Assembly (NCBI GenBank): GCA_936450465.1
Contig: OW388302.1
Span: forward strand, 16,083,530 to 16,147,529
From: Gibbula magus
Taxonomy: Eukaryota; Mollusca; Gastropoda; Trochida; Trochidae
Reading direction: 5' to 3'
Length of the DNA: 64,000 nucleotides
Notes under the pieces: model-generated
Seen by the model: the letters and a program-made list of their open reading frames with translations, nothing else
Told to the model about the DNA's origin: nothing
The model's database searches: none
In this document: positions 21,171 to 32,611 of the stretch, piece after piece
Position numbering within the stretch: the first letter of the stretch is position 1
Layout of the letters: the number at the start of each line of letters is the position of its first letter
Translations under genes and position numbers: made by a program

Positions 21171-22235
21171 AATTTGTTATTCCTGAAATATATTCTCCTG
21201 GAAAAACTAACAATTTGAAATTTATTTAGTTTATTAATTAAAGCCTTATGAGCTATAGAGCCAAAGGCTGTATTTTTTAGATTAAAACTGAAATTGACAA
21301 AACATATAACTGTCCATAATATTACTCTGTTTGGGAAAATACTTCAAAGTATTGAATTAAATCTCTTTTGAACTGGAATTCATAGCTAAAATGTGAAATA
21401 AGGCCAGGCCTCTGAGAAAAGGAAATGGAAGTTGGACTCAACTCTAGACTTGCTTCTCAACAGTTAATCATGTTTCCAAATAGTGAAAGTTAAGGTTAAA
21501 CTATTATGAACTACTGCCTGTAAGTAAGACTAGCTATCAGTGTCACAGACAGCTGCTCGGTGATGGTTTCATCTACTGACCCCAGTAGGGACCCTCTCCC
21601 AGTCCTCTCCCTGGGTAACACATTCCAGACGGATGTTAGATGTCATCACCCGCTCCATTTATGAGAGATAAGCTAATTGGACATGTAATGAAAACAAACA
21701 GTCAATGGACCGCTTTTATAGTCATTTCTGGGTTCGCTGTATAAGTGGAAACAGTTTAAGTCCTATCAGTTCAGTATAACGAAAATACAACCATTCGAAG
21801 TCATGGTCATGATCGAAAACTGGACAATTGACCTTGGCTCGCTACATTCATTAATTCAACCATCTTTTTTAAAACTTAGGTTTGCTTCAATAGCGTTTAA
21901 TAGGTCTTATAACGACTATAGGACTTACAAGTACATAAGAGACACAAGGCCTTATGTGTCGGCCCATGTACGAGTATGGTTTGATATATTGAATAGGCAA
22001 TTATGAAAGTCGGGTAAGAAGATATAACCTAGACCAGCACCTTCTGTAAGTTGGTACATTTTAGAACCAAATAAAATATCATGCAAAACTGAGCACTCAT
22101 CTGTTAACATAGTTTATAACTATCGTATTTAGGTATGTGTATAGCTTATTCATAACGGACATATTACCATTTGAATTCGTGGTCAGGATCGGAAACTGAA
22201 CTATGGTGTCACGTCTCAAACAAGAGATCTCGCTT
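21171..22235. other. Intergenic; open frame at 21803-22006 unsupported
   Basis: The 67-codon open frame lacks splice or domain support. Short blocks near 21790-21830 and 22168-22200 resemble each other (CATT.GAA.TC.TGGTCA.GATCG.AAACTG). No gene is recognised. Confidence 0.25.
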
Positions 22236-22242
22236 AGATGGT

Positions 22243-22602
22243 GGTAGAGTGGTGGTGGTGGTGGTGTGAGTGGTGGTGGTGGTGGTGATGGTGGTGCGGC
22301 TGTAAGTGTGGGTGTGATGTGGGTGGTGGTGGTGGTGGTGGTGTTGTGGGTGGTGGTGGTGGTGTGGGTGGTGGTGGTGGTGGTGGTAGTGGTGGTGTGG
22401 TGGTGGTGGTGGTGGTGGTGGTGTGAGTGTGGGTGGTGGTGGTGGTGGTGGTGGGTGTGCTGTGGCTATGGATGTTGGTGGTGGTGGTGTGGGTGGTGGT
22501 GGTGGTGTGGGTGGTGGTGGTGGTGGTGGTAATGGTGGTGTGGGTGGTTGTGGTGATGGTGGTGTGGGGTGTGGTGGTGGTGGTGGTGGTGGTGGGTGTG
22601 CT
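22243..22602. repeat. GGT/GTG microsatellite, ~360 bp
   Basis: An almost pure purine/GT array of GGT with occasional GTGTGG and GATGGT interruptions. It produces several long open frames of valine/glycine/tryptophan or threonine/histidine/proline on both strands, all artefacts of the repeat. Confidence 0.95.
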
Positions 22603-22604
22603 GT

Positions 22605-23560
22605 GGAAATAAGAAATCGTAAATCTATAACCAAATCGTGATGTCATGGCGTCCCCACGTGATTCATCGAGAACATTTGATCTATAAGAAACCAATCAGA
22701 AATCGTAAAATTATAACCGAATCGTGACGTCATCACTTCCCAGGGTGAAGCGATAGATTCATTTGAACCAATAAGAAATCGTAAATTTATAACTGAATCG
22801 TCATAGCGTCATAGCGTCGGTACGTGCCTTTACCATGAACGTTGCGTTGGCCTAACGCCTTAGCGTCCCCACGGCAAAATGATCGAACCAATCAGAAATC
22901 GTAAATTTATAACCGAATCATGACGTCATTTCATCACTACATGAACGGATGAGGTCATGTATACGGATGAGTCATATAGGTGCGGTATGTCTTCTCGTAT
23001 AACTTAGCGTCACTAACAGTCAAGCCAGACAGCCTTTAGAGTCACATGTTATTCTATTTTCTCAGCGTGATTGCGTATCGATTTTTCGTTCATCCGCTGA
23101 CAGCGTAGAGCGCTTAGAAAAAATCTCTCAAACTCTCTATCCTACCATCATCTTCTCTAGACGACGCAGAATGTACTATCGTGTTTTTGATAAACGGTTC
23201 TATCCATATATTCACGATGTTCTACGAAATTTAAATAAAACTAGAACCATTGTTTTACCTACAAGCAATAGTTATAAAATTGAACTGCACGCTACCTCGG
23301 AAATTCTGTCTGCATGTGATACGAATGTTTTCGATGCCGTGGGGATGCCATGACGTCACGATTCGGTTATAATTTTACGACTTCTGATTGGTTTGATCAT
23401 TATGCCGTGGGGACGCTATCGAGACATGACTCATCCTTATATATGACCTCATCCTTTCACGTAGTGATGCCATGATGTCACAATTCAGTTATAATTTTAA
23501 GATTTCTGATTGGTTCGATCGAATCTATCCCTGCACCCTGGGAAGTGATGACGTCATATA
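22605..23560. mobile_element. Foldback-like structure with CCAAT/CRE modules
   Basis: The left arm (22605-22970) holds four direct modules of the form CCAATCAGAAATCGTAAA, TTATAACCGAATC, then GTGACGTCAT. The right arm (23335-23560) holds two modules in reverse complement, with shared spacers GCGTCCCCACGGC, CACTTCCCAGGGTG and GGATGAGGTCAT. The arms flank a ~365-bp non-repeated centre. Long inverted arms made of internal repeats around a centre are the layout of Foldback-type transposons. No flanking target-site duplication was found, so the exact borders are uncertain. Each module juxtaposes a CCAAT box, a TTATAA stretch and a CRE, so it could have promoter activity. Confidence 0.6.
23171..23353 (+). 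CDS. Small open frame in the centre of the foldback structure
   Basis: An ATG preceded by GACGCAGA opens 60 codons (start MYYRVFDKRFYPYIHDVLRN) and ends in the right arm. Composition is protein-like, with many aromatic and charged residues at the start, but no family is recognised and there is no evidence of expression. The stop lies inside the repeated arm, so the C-terminus is donated by the repeat. Confidence 0.25.
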   Translation: MYYRVFDKRFYPYIHDVLRNLNKTRTIVLPTSNSYKIELHATSEILSACDTNVFDAVGMP

Positions 23561-24848
23561 TGGCTATTTTCTGACTTTAGACAGGGGTTATCATCAAATA
23601 ATCACTCATCAATATTTTGAGTGAACGTGCCGTGGTTGTGCACACATTTCAGTAGTTGATTATGTTGATGGACATTACTTTAGGGGGTGAGCTCACCTCA
23701 CTCCCACGCATTTTATACGGCGTCCATGCTTGTATAAACATTGTTAGTCTTAATCCAGACTAATCCCTGGTGGCCTCGTGGCAAATTGGAACAAATCGAA
23801 CTATAATATGTTGGAGAATCATTCTAAAGAGAAGAATACCAATTTTGGTATGGACATTGTCTGACACGTTGGCTAAAACATGTACACACTTATCTTGATC
23901 CCCAACTGTTTGTTTGCTTGCATGCTGACATAGTAATAACAAGTTGAACTAGCTAAATTTACGACATCTTACTTTTATATGACAACCCCTTATTAATCTG
24001 TCACTATGTCGGCTTGGTACACAGATTGTGTATATGTATGTCACATGCAGTACATTACGAAAATTGTTTCTTTCATTATCCAATCAACGAGTATTTCGCT
24101 ATAAGAAAGACAAACTTATCTTATTTCAAGGTTAATGCTGCATGCTTACAAGGAATTAGAGATATCAATTATTTAGAGATGGATGGTTAGAATAGAATAC
24201 GTTTGATTTGATAAACGAGATGATTGAAAGCCAGATGTAAACAACTCATTCCAAATATGGTCATCAATTGAGAGCAGTCATTGTCACTTAGTAACCAAGA
24301 TCCCAGTTAAACTGTTCCACAATGACTGGTAGTCAAGTTTTGATTCATTCAACGTTCCCCTTATATATATAAATGGATTCGAATCTCACACTGGGTTCTG
24401 GACTCAACCGACAAAGCACTTGATATGAGCTGTTGCAGATAGTGTTATTCCAAATAGAGCAATGTTGAATATGTTCGTTATGATTTAAAGATATATATTT
24501 CAAATAACTACATGTAAACTGCTAAAAAAGCACACTATTGTATACACATTATGTCAATATGTTCACTATCTGGTGGTTTATTTATTACACACGGTTTTCA
24601 TACGCTGTCTTGTCACACCCTTAATGTTTATAACCTGTCATAAGGAAAACCATTCCAGGTGACTGAAACCAGTTGAACTAACCGAGTGTGTAATAATTGG
24701 ACTGTTTGTGTCACATTTTTATACTGTAGATCGGTACAGCCATAGTTTATATCTCTCCTGTAAATCAATACTTAAAGCAAACACGACGCTGTGCCTCTAA
24801 CCAGTTATAAATGTGACAAAGCAGGTCTTGCTTTTTGTTCACACTCAG
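23561..24848. other. Intergenic, nothing recognised
   Basis: AT-rich single-copy-looking sequence. The 60-codon open frame at 23760-23942 (minus) has no support. Confidence 0.3.
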
Positions 24849-24956
24849 TCTGGTTGCTGTTACGTGGTTTATTCAAAGGGTGCGGTGTATGCGCTATGTT
24901 GTTTCTCTCAATGTAGAAATACTGCGTCTACAATACAGTGTGCAGTTTTGAAACAG
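24849..24956 (+). CDS. Candidate cysteine-rich internal exon
   Basis: A strong pyrimidine tract and acceptor (CTTGCTTTTTGTTCACACTCAG) precede 24849, and a donor CAG|GTAACA follows 24956. The exon is phase 0 at both ends and encodes 36 residues starting SGCCYVVYSKGAVYALCCFS, with six cysteines. No neighbouring exon was found, so this may be a chance match. Confidence 0.3.
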
Positions 24957-26857
24957 GTAACATCATCTTTTACTATTAGTATACAGACTAATACTAAATT
25001 CGCTTGTTTGAAATGTTATGAATGTGCTAATGGAATATAATGGAAAACTAATTCAGTTAAAATTGGATGGGTTAGGATATTGCTTAAATATTATAGTAAC
25101 ATAATTTGGATACTGGTCTTTTTCATTTCTGTTTTGTTAGGTATTGTTCATTTATATTAAGTAGAAAGTAAAAGTTGTTTATTCAGAAACAGGCAAAAAC
25201 AGACACACTTATGAAACGAGTGTAAAGTCGAACATGAAGTAATTGCTCTGTTGATAATAATCATTAATAGAATAATGATGGATATTCATATTGGGTACTT
25301 TCCACGCGAGGTTTCTGTTTAAGCCGCTACCAACATTATTGCCCTGGTCCAACCAACCTTACATCACTGTAAGGTCATCTCCATCACAATCTTTACCCAT
25401 TTTCATTGTTATCTGAGAATATTTTATTTGAATATCCTCTGTCTGGAGAGAATTTAACAGAGGTAAATAAATGATCTTGTATAATGTATTATAATATTTA
25501 ATGTAGTACAATACCGTTGAAACATACTTCTAAGGGTAACTATTGACAATATGTATTTAAAAAGAAAATTAAATCAATGACAAGTAAAGCAATTCTTCGG
25601 AATTACACGTGAGGAAAGTGAGAATACATTATTGATCAACATTACGAATATTCTATCAACTTATATAGTTTATATGTAACCCTCTGTAATAAGTTTCAAC
25701 AGGATTGTGTTATAATAATAACATGTATCATCCAAAACTGTGTTCAACAGGAGACATCGTTTGTTTGAGATCAAGTGATATATCTCCTTGGAGATATCAT
25801 TTGGAAGTACATTTTTAGCAATGCCTTGTCGATGTTAAACTGCATGACATCACAATGCTTTTACATCAGCAAGTACTGATATCAGAATGCTATGACGTCA
25901 TAAACATGATGACGTGACAATGCTATGACATCCCTCAAACTTTCAAAACTGGATAATTTTCAGATATACCGAAATTTGATAGAATATCCACAAAGTAAAA
26001 CATATTCACAATTTTTAACCTTGCCTTAGCAAAGCTTTCAATGGTCGAAACATCAATGTATGGCTTCAATTTGCATTGTCAATATGTCTAATTGATGAGT
26101 GCTATATTTTTCAAATTATCAAATCCACAAAACTTTACTCAACAAATTGTTTCAGTAAGATTTATATTATTGCGTTATAATCATGACTATTAATAATATA
26201 TAACACTTATAACATGAATGTCCCCTCAAAAGTTGTTTCCACAAAAAGTGTCAGTATTCCATTTGCCGTCATAATTTCAGATGTGGTATTCATATCTATC
26301 GTATCTATAAGTTATTTTAAACAGGCAGGTTCACAATACTTGAGCTTTGGGAGTAATCTTATGAGAGTAGTTAAGAGCAAATAACCTTTAGTTACCAACA
26401 TGTATTTCTAAACATTTTGGATTGAAGAAATCTCTTTAAAAGAAAAACAACTGTCATCATAGACTGTTGATGACGGAAAAGTTATCAATCAAAATTGAAA
26501 TCAATTGATCAATGGTACCTGTGTCATTAATTGTATTGTCAAGCTGTATTAAAATGTAGCCTTATGGATGATTGCATTCGCTTTTTTAATTTGGGCATGT
26601 TGGAGTTGTATAGAGTGGACCAAGTGATTCTTCCCGAGTGAGGGGACTCTTTCAGAGAAAGGTTGTCAATTGAGGTATATTCAAGTATAAATGCATTCAG
26701 GCATAGTCTATGCACATACAAACTATTAACATGTACCTCATGACAATGTGGTGTGTGACAGTGTGCCTGCTTCAAGTCTGTATGGCCAATAGGAATTGCT
26801 TTATTCTGTCCAGACACCGTCTAAAACTGTTGACACACCTGCAGAGTAGCCTTACGG
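24957..26857. other. Intergenic; CRE-like cluster near 25888
   Basis: AT-rich. At 25850-25935 three related pieces (ACAATGCTTTTACATCAG, GAATGCTATGACGTCATAAA, ACAATGCTATGACATC) resemble 45430-45475. The open frames at 26539-26817 and 26710-26907 overlap each other on opposite strands and are unsupported. Confidence 0.3.
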
Positions 26858-27080
26858 ATCAGAATCAGATAGTTTGGTCACTAGCATTAGAAATCAGAAT
26901 CAGATAGTTTTGTCACTAGCATAAGAAATCAGAATCAGATAGTTTTGTCACTAGCATTAGAAATAAGAATCAGATAGTGTGGTCACTAGCATTAGAAATC
27001 AGAATCAGATAGTTTGGTCACTAGCATTATAAATCAGAATCAGATAGTTGGTCACTAGCATTAGAAATCAGAATCAGTTA
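26858..27080. repeat. 35-bp tandem repeat, six copies and a part
   Basis: The unit is GAATCAGATAGTTTGGTCAC followed by TAGCATTAGAAATCA. Copies are marked by the GTCA at about 26877, 26912, 26947, 26982, 27017 and 27050, with few differences. Confidence 0.95.
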
Positions 27081-27119
27081 TGAATCTGAGTTATGTTAAC
27101 TGTGTATACTCATTAAAGA

Positions 27120-28360
27120 TTACTCTCGGCCGGGGATTGTTATGTCTCATTTTGAGGGTATTTGTCTTGTGAAGGTTCTCTTTACCATCGTTTGGGTCTT
27201 TGAGAGAGGTTTTGTTTCCCTCCTGTAGTGTAGCTTGCCTCACTGCAGCGGGGTTATCTTGGCTGGGTTGACTGGGACTGTGTCAGTTTCAAGCCGTGCT
27301 GCACGTGCCCACTCATTGTCTCGACAGGCGGGCGGGCCCTACCCCCTGGTACCGTCATTTCGTCTGGCTTGTGATCTGATAGATCATCGTCGTTCCGACG
27401 TCCTTTGACAGGGGACGTCATGTGTCTTGCTGTTGTCTGGCATAGTTGCCAATAACGACGTCGTTTCTCCTTGTTGTGAGCTCCTCCACCTCACACCTGG
27501 TTATGCTCTTGGTGACAAAGTCGCACCGACGTCGTTTAGACAGAGGCAGTTGGCTGCCCTGTTGGGATAAAGTGTTGTAGGAGACGTTCACCCACACCTC
27601 ATTAGGAGGTTTGACATCATTGTCTTGCCTCTTCATGCCTCACAATCCTGTGGTTATGGTAGCTAGCTGTCGTCTCTGCCGAAGGCGTGTGCCAAGGATT
27701 GGCTGCAGTGAGGAGTGACTTCCCCTCACACTGGTCAGCACAAGGCTTACAAAGTGACGTCTGCCTCTCCAATGTCATCCATCATTACCCTCACGGCATA
27801 GGACCTCGTTATCATGGAGGACGCCGTGACACCAAACCGGTGCCTCATTTGGTGATGTCTCCAACCCGCCTGGTGCTCTGACGATATCCGTTGTGTAGTC
27901 CCTCTCGCATTTCGGCCAGGTTAACTAACATCCGATGGAACAGTTTACTCTCATGGGCATACCTGCCGATGGAGATCCGGAATCGTCACAGGACTGCTCA
28001 GCAACAGGAGACTCACCAAACAGCCAGACTTGCATCCAGCATCGCTCACCTTCGTTCACGTTCAGTACAAGACCTGGTCACGAGAGAGCAGAGGCCTTCA
28101 GACGTTGACCAAAGACTTCACCCGAAGGGCGAGGCTTTAACTTTAACTCGGCGTGAGCAGAGTGTCACATTAAGACTATGAGCGATCCGCCTGGTGATTG
28201 GATCTGGTGATAGGGCTGTTTCGTCTTGTCGACAGTCTGAGAGGTGCACATCCAAGGAGGTAAATACGTTGTGTCTGGGGCTGACAGGCATCCATTCACG
28301 GAGTCCATGTTGTCATGCCTCCAGTTCGGCAGGCCTCTCAAAGATCTGTTTGTGATACGG
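27120..28360. other. GC-rich block, possibly a decayed gene or mobile element
   Basis: Base composition changes sharply from AT-rich flanks, and several GACGTCG and GACGTC palindromes occur. On the minus strand there are protein-like segments, including 27418-27636 (72 codons, containing SKRRRCDFVTKSITRCEVEE) and about 27985-27855, where a frame containing YAHESKLFHRMLVNLAEMRE and then GLHNGYRQSTRRVGDITK ends in a stop. The plus strand also has open frames (27687-27881, 27891-28181). No recognisable polymerase, integrase or transposase motif was seen. It could be a processed pseudogene, a mobile-element remnant, or exons of an unrecognised gene. Confidence 0.4.
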
Positions 28361-28986
28361 CTAAATCACCAAATGTAGGCATACATGTCTCCAGTCCCCG
28401 AAAGTGTGAAGATGTCCTGTGGACATGCCAAGTTTTTAAACACGATGTTTGGTTACTTAAACAATGGGTCTTTTAACAACGTGGATGATACAGCTAATTG
28501 ACTGAGCTGACACTGACTGAGCTTGCTGTTAAAATTAATGAGGACTTTTGATACACCGCCGACAATGTTGATCATACTGCTATTTGACAAAGCTGACCAT
28601 GAGTTATCAACGGTGAGTATATGACGTTTACTCAAAAACGTACTATTAATATAAAAGGTCAGCATTACAAATAATAAAATGTATCAATATCATCAATGTT
28701 TAAGTTAATCGTATGAAAGTGTATTGATACATGTTTAATTCGGTTACTGTTACATGGGTGATTATGAAGCTAACAATATAACACAATTTACAAACAATGT
28801 AATTCAAGATCACGATTGTTATGTTTCCTCAGAAAATGAATTAAATGTAACACAATTCAGTTGAGAAACTAAATATTGTCACAGTTCTCCTCATTCGAAA
28901 TCAAACTTTACGATAATATATATTTACATTTTCGCAATGTATAACCCAGTCAACTGAAAAGTCCCAATACACTGATTTATTGTAAG
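28361..28986. other. Intergenic, nothing recognised
   Basis: AT-rich. The 70-codon open frame at 28453-28665 (minus) has no support. Confidence 0.3.
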
Positions 28987-28999
28987 TCAGTTCTTAGAG

Positions 29000-29311
29000 G
29001 GCGCGGGATAGAGCAGTGGCTAGCACGTTCGGCTTCGGATCAAGAGGTCCAGGGTTTGAATCCTGCCAGGGGCACGGCAACCTTCTCTGCAGTAGAGAAC
29101 TGTTCTAAAAGCAGTAAGGTGTGGGTGCAATGCTACACTTTATTTCAGTGCAGTACCACCAAAAGGTTCGCTAGTTCCAGCCGATGCTCGCAGGTTTCAC
29201 CGCAATGCATAGCAACGTGGCGTTGCGGGCTTTCTCCCTGCCATAATACGAGCAGCCGCGATATAAGTGAAATACTCTTGAAAGCGGCGTTTAACCCCAA
29301 CTTACCTCACC
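29000..29311 (+). mobile_element. Full-length tRNA-derived SINE with 13-bp TSD
   Basis: The head has a box A (GGATAGAGCAGTGGCTAGCA) and a box B (GGGTTTGAATCC) with tRNA-like spacing. The body includes CCAGCCGATGCTCGCAGG and GCAATGCATAGCAACGTGGC. The tail is AAAGCGGCGTTTAACCCCAA then CTTACCTCACC. It is flanked by the perfect 13-base repeat TCAGTTCTTAGAG (28987-28999 and 29312-29324), showing retrotransposition. Another copy is at 46325-46605 and a fragment at 13333-13492. The 88-codon open frame at 29056-29322 lies within it and is not a gene. Confidence 0.95.
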
Positions 29312-29324
29312 TCAGTTCTTAGAG

Positions 29325-29993
29325 AAGGGGTTGTCATTTGAAAATATCTTCACTTTGGAAAATGTAGAGCCAATAATTGCTATTAATGTGATTTCTACGG
29401 CTTCTCTTACAGTGGCAATTGGCAAGAATGAGCATGTACATATGGTCTCTCAACTCACTCACTTATGATGCACTACTAATACACACGAATACATACACTA
29501 TTGCCAATAATGGATGTCACTTAATGTATATTTAAACATTATTATTCAGTTATTAACTCATTTACTTCCTCATAATACGTATTACACAACAAGCACAATT
29601 AAGAATGCACCTGTTCTTCGAGCCAAAATTGAACAAGAAGTATACTGCAAAACAGAATATCATGCTTTTTGTAAATTTGCTTGATTGGATTCATCCGAAC
29701 AAAACTAAATAATTTTTTTCGAGTACGATACGGTCTAGATTTAATGTTACATGAACAATATTTTAATTGACAATCGTAGATTCTTACATCAAACCGTTTA
29801 TCCAATGGGAACACTTAAACCGTATTCGTGTCTTTGTTTTCAAGTTATGGCAGGGGATTTTGATATATATAGTCATATGTAAGTTTACAACATCAAACAG
29901 TAAAATTGTCAGGAGCCTTAAATGATAAATTATGCCAATGACTCTACTTTTAGAATCTCATTTATTTTAAATGTGGCATTATTTATTCAACAG
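29325..29993. other. Intergenic, nothing recognised
   Basis: AT-rich. The 71-codon open frame at 29599-29814 (minus) is unsupported. Confidence 0.3.
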
Positions 29994-30104
29994 TGCCATG
30001 CTTTTCAAACCACATTTCTGGTAAAAAAAAGGAAACTCAGCTGCGCTTGGTCTGTGTATGACCAACCTCAGCATACATGGCTGGTACTGATGGAAAACAT
30101 GCAG
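29994..30104 (+). CDS. Candidate internal exon
   Basis: An acceptor (ATTATTTATTCAACAG) precedes 29994 and an excellent donor, CAG|GTAAGA, follows 30104. The 111-base exon is phase 0 at both ends and encodes 37 residues containing KKRKLSCAWSVYDQPQHTWL. It also continues open upstream. No domain is recognised and no neighbouring exon was linked. Confidence 0.35.
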
Positions 30105-30883
30105 GTAAGAATAACCAGATTCCCTTTTCTCTTGTGAAAAGCATATAATGTACCCCCAGACACATATTTATAAGGACCAATACGTTTTATTATGAAGTCA
30201 AACGTGTTATTATTATTGCAGCACTGAACCCCCAATTATTCCAAAATACGTGTTTACTTGCAGTATTGAATATATGACTTTTATCATAACGAACTTTTCA
30301 TAAGCTGCAGTCTGAAAAGAAAACATCTGCACAGGAAGTGATGCCATTATTATGACGACACGACGGCAGTTCTCATTACATAGTGCGATCAGACTTTTAT
30401 GTAATGTTTTATGTCATTATTTTTGTTTCTGTGTTTTTGTTAGCGATGTGGCATTGAGATTGTCATGTTTACAAGGAAGATATATATAGTTTACAGAACG
30501 AGTGAGTGTTGAATATCGAACATATCACAGCATAAAAAGATATTGAGTTGAAATATTTTCGATATTCAAAACTCACGAGTTTTGCAATCGATTTATTAAA
30601 TACGAAACTCGATATTCGTTTGACAGAGCAATCAAATCATGTATGATACTACTGCGTAACAATACTAATACTGAGTAAATAATCTAGTTCATTGCAGTCA
30701 AGCCGTACAACAATAACAATGTAGTCCCGTTTTCCGAAATGCTCTCGTTCACTTTTACATAAAACATCACATATACACAATGATTATCACAATGTTTTTC
30801 GTCATCACTGTCCTAAATCAAGACAGTTTTTCATACAACATTCCTTGCTGAAATGTTCTACACCCAAGCTTCTTATTGCGAAT
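30105..30883. other. Intergenic, nothing recognised
   Basis: AT-rich. A short inverted pair (AATATCGAA / CGATATTCAAAACTC near 30510 and 30560) is the only structure seen. Confidence 0.3.
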
Positions 30884-31218
30884 TTCAAACATACATACAT
30901 ACATACAGACATACAGACATACAAACAGACATACAAACATACGTTCATACATACATACATACATACAGACAGACAGACAGACATACAGACAGACATACTT
31001 ACATACATACATACATACTAACATAATACAGACATACAGACATACAGACATACATACATACTGACATATAGACATACATACATACATACAGACATACAGA
31101 CACACTAACATACTTACATACATACATACATACATGCATTCATACAGACCTTCATTCATACATACATACTAACATACATACAGGCATAGATACATACATA
31201 CATACAGACATACAGACA
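30884..31218. repeat. CATA/CAGA tetranucleotide microsatellite
   Basis: About 335 bases of CATA with interspersed CAGA units. The tyrosine/cysteine/methionine and histidine/threonine-rich open frames reported across it are artefacts. Confidence 0.95.
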
Positions 31219-31759
31219 TTGCATTGTTCAAAAAGGTGTTACATTTGGACAGTGTCGTATTTAGGGATAAAAGGTATTGGGAACATAACAGCGTTGTAAA
31301 AGTTAAAATAAAATTCTGAATAAAGTAAACTCGTAATAATTTTTCTTATTGCAGTTTTGGTTAAGGCTCATGCTTTTCCCTTCAATTTATAGTTATTCTG
31401 CATACAAAAAGTACACGGGCAATTTCCATCAAACATGAGAAGATGCTTGAAGGAAAGGGAATAAAGACAACACTCATCTCATGGGATGGTTTGTATTTTT
31501 GAAATATACTCGTTTGTAGCCAAAAAGGTATTTTTGATCATCAGTCACACAAGTTCATGAATTTGTTTTATAAATAATTCCTGACATGATACAGCTGCAT
31601 CCTATTATATGATCATATTTGGAATTAAGTTCATATATTGTTGTTCAGAAAGAAACATAATTATCGACCAATACGGGGCGTCGATTGCTCAAATTCAACA
31701 CTTTCAGAACACATTCATGACGTCTATAATGATAACATGAAGATCAATAATATAATGTT
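31219..31759. other. Intergenic, nothing recognised
   Basis: AT-rich; no repeat or exon recognised. Confidence 0.3.
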
Positions 31760-31890
31760 ATTAATTAAGTTTTTCCGTATTGGCCCAGTCACAGGTTCGA
31801 GGTCCGTGGTATTGGCCCAAGACGAAGTTCAGGGCCAATACAACGGACCGAGGACCTGTAACTCGGCCAATACGGAAATACTTAATTAAT
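31760..31890. mobile_element. 131-bp palindrome carrying TATTGGCCC motifs
   Basis: The arms are ATTAATTAAGTTTTTCCGTA ... and its near complement ending TACTTAATTAAT. Each arm carries CGTATTGGCC, a CAGGTTCGAGGTCCG-like stretch and GTATTGGCCC. It would fold into a hairpin of about 60 pairs. It is probably a small MITE. No clear target-site duplication. Confidence 0.7.
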
Positions 31891-32057
31891 GACAATTTTA
31901 TTAATTAACTTCTTTTCATTTTATTTGCACAACACTAGACATCTCATTTATATTGAAATAATAATTATAAACAAGATTGGTGAACAAATAGCACGGGTCA
32001 AAGTTGTGAAGCGACAGCTTCAGGCTTTCACCTTATGTGCAACTGCGCATGCTCAGA

Positions 32058-32145
32058 CTCATATTGGCCCAGTTTGTCTCGTATTGGCCCAGTTTTTCCG
32101 TATTGGCCCAATTTCCCCGTATTGGCCCTGTTGTCGAATCATATG
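32058..32145 (+). repeat. Four ~17-bp tandem repeats of GTATTGGCCCAGTTT
   Basis: CATATTGGCCCAGTTTGTCT, CGTATTGGCCCAGTTTTTC, CGTATTGGCCCAATTTCCC and CGTATTGGCCCTG follow in series. They share the TATTGGCCC core with the palindrome 170 bases upstream. Confidence 0.85.
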
Positions 32146-32374
32146 GTCTAGGCCGTAAATGCTGTATATGTGTAATAACATTGACAGTAAATTATAATAT
32201 AATATAAATATAATATCGCAGTAGACCCGAATACTATTTTGTGCAAAATCTTGCTAACACTCTCTCCAAATGCGTGGTGATTCATGTCCAGACAAGGCTC
32301 CTGGTACAGGTTCCGACTGCGGATGTATTCATGATGATCAGGTAACTCAAGTTGTATTTAGCGTTGTTGCTTAA

Positions 32375-32611
32375 GAGACTGCTAGGAACAGTCTATGGTG
32401 CAACATTGCAAGCATCAACCCGATAGAGCTGAGTGTCAATCTTCACACCAGATCTGACAAGGACCTTGTCTCCTGTATCCTGTCCTGCCAGCCTCCTGTC
32501 ACACTGCAGGACGACGACCTCCAGCTGTACCAGACTGTGCTGATCCTGAGATTATACAGCCTCTGCCACGCTATTGACTGTTTAAGACGCCCCAAACAAG
32601 AATCAAAATAA
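32375..32611 (+). CDS. Exon-like GC-rich open frame, unknown protein
   Basis: The frame is open for 78 codons to a TAA at 32609-32611, in a patch clearly richer in G+C than its flanks. It contains SLWCNIASINPIELSVNLHT and LQLYQTVLILRLYSLCHAID. Possible acceptors are TTGCTTAAG or TTGCTTAAGAG at its start. Upstream, 32269-32340 is also exon-like and ends in a donor CAG|GTAACT; two of its frames are open, one starting MRGDSCPDKAPGTGSDCGC. The two pieces can be joined but the frame is ambiguous. It could be a gene end, or part of a pseudogene. No family is recognised. Confidence 0.35.
   Translation, partial: ETARNSLWCNIASINPIELSVNLHTRSDKDLVSCILSCQPPVTLQDDDLQLYQTVLILRLYSLCHAIDCLRRPKQESK

Noticed and set aside
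22209..22695. Long open frames on both strands across the GGT array (valine/glycine, threonine/histidine or proline runs)
   Set aside because: They are translations of a microsatellite and are open in several frames at once.
26858..27080. A CRISPR array
   Set aside because: The 35-bp units are contiguous with no unique spacers, and the sequence is clearly eukaryotic.
29000..29075. A functional tRNA gene
   Set aside because: The boxes A and B are present, but the sequence continues into a SINE body and tail with a target-site duplication.
29056..29322. 88-codon open frame
   Set aside because: It lies wholly inside a SINE with a perfect target-site duplication.
30805..31159. Tyr/Cys/Met/Val-rich frames of 60-113 codons
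   Set aside because: They come from the CATA/CAGA microsatellite.
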